Below are positions 63,954 through 64,000 of a DNA stretch of 64,000 bases, one piece after another. Positions within the stretch are counted from its first letter, which is position 1, and the number at the start of each line of letters is the position of its first letter. A program made the translations under genes and the position numbers. Origin of the DNA: Filimonas zeae (lineage in GTDB: Bacteria; Bacteroidota; Bacteroidia; Chitinophagales; Chitinophagaceae); assembly GCF_014641615.1 (NCBI RefSeq), contig NZ_BMIB01000005.1, positions 200,150 to 264,149 of the forward strand. Direction: 5' to 3'. The notes beneath the pieces were generated by a model. It had not been told where the DNA came from, searched no databases, and saw nothing but the letters and a program-made list of their open reading frames with translations.

Positions 63954-63972
63954 ACACAAAACAAACGGAGTA

Positions 63973-64000
63973 CTATTGAGGTTGCCACCACATTTTATGG
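63973..64000 (-). CDS. C-terminal tail of a gene entering from the right edge
   Basis: The minus-strand frame reads HKMWWQPQ and then TAG at 63973-63975, followed by a strong terminator at the right distance. Only eight codons are in the window, so no product can be named. Confidence 0.4.

Noticed and set aside
1..64000. Mobile element, phage or antiphage island
   Set aside because: No transposase, integrase, tRNA-flanking repeats, terminal inverted repeats or known defence genes were found; codon and base composition look uniform by eye.

Overview
The window looks like chromosome from a glycan-degrading Bacteroidota, most probably a Chitinophagaceae soil bacterium (Chitinophaga/Niastella/Filimonas type; genus not provable from sequence alone). 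The evidence is three SusC/SusD outer-membrane uptake pairs, ECF sigma/FecR cassettes, Bacteroidota-only lipoprotein domains (DUF4843, PKD-like, DUF4959/DUF5126/DUF5000, DUF4998), many lipoproteins and signal peptides, and promoter-like TAnnTTTG boxes. No rRNA, tRNA, CRISPR array, transposase or phage gene was seen.

Layout. (1) 1-8661, all minus: an ECF sigma factor, FecR anti-sigma, STN-containing SusC, SusD, a DUF4843 lipoprotein and a PKD-like lipoprotein that runs off the left edge. (2) 8777-20070, mixed housekeeping and accessory genes: an ATP-grasp protein, a second type of sigma/anti-sigma operon with two small envelope proteins, a DUF6624 protein, a large LamG-GH127 enzyme, a striking 20-copy 21-bp tandem array, an HxlR/flavin-quinone-reductase divergent pair, a diverged MTHFR-like protein with a zinc-ribbon partner, and a PaiA-like acetyltransferase. 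(3) 20148-29508, all minus: sigma, FecR, STN-SusC, SusD and two TlpA-like thioredoxin-fold proteins. (4) 29567-52731: a large polysaccharide utilization locus (PUL). A ten-gene minus-strand unit (SusC, SusD, two surface lipoproteins, SGNH esterase, GH92, GH95, sodium symporter, GH36, clan GH-D) converges on a GntR-type sugar-sensing regulator, and a GH2 enzyme is divergent from that regulator. (5) 53191-57173: a GATase, YggS, AAA ATPase and frameshifted thioredoxin cluster divergent from a MocR regulator. (6) 57297-64000: an unknown lipoprotein, an unknown secreted protein, an RluA-family pseudouridine synthase, a two-propeller secreted protein and the tail of one more gene.

How it works together. 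The two FecR/sigma loci should respond to substrate binding at their own STN-SusC. The third locus has a SusC without STN and no sigma/FecR pair; the GntR regulator probably takes that role. A 13-bp sequence just after a TAnnTTTG box is identical in front of the PUL operon and in the GntR/GH2 intergenic region, which makes it the best operator candidate in the window. The enzyme set (two alpha-galactosidase-type enzymes, fucosidase family, alpha-mannosidase family, esterase, beta-galactosidase family) fits a mushroom-type fucomannogalactan unusually well. That substrate is inference and not shown by sequence.

Start codons were moved downstream from the longest open frame where that gave an ATG directly followed by a signal peptide or removed a gene overlap.
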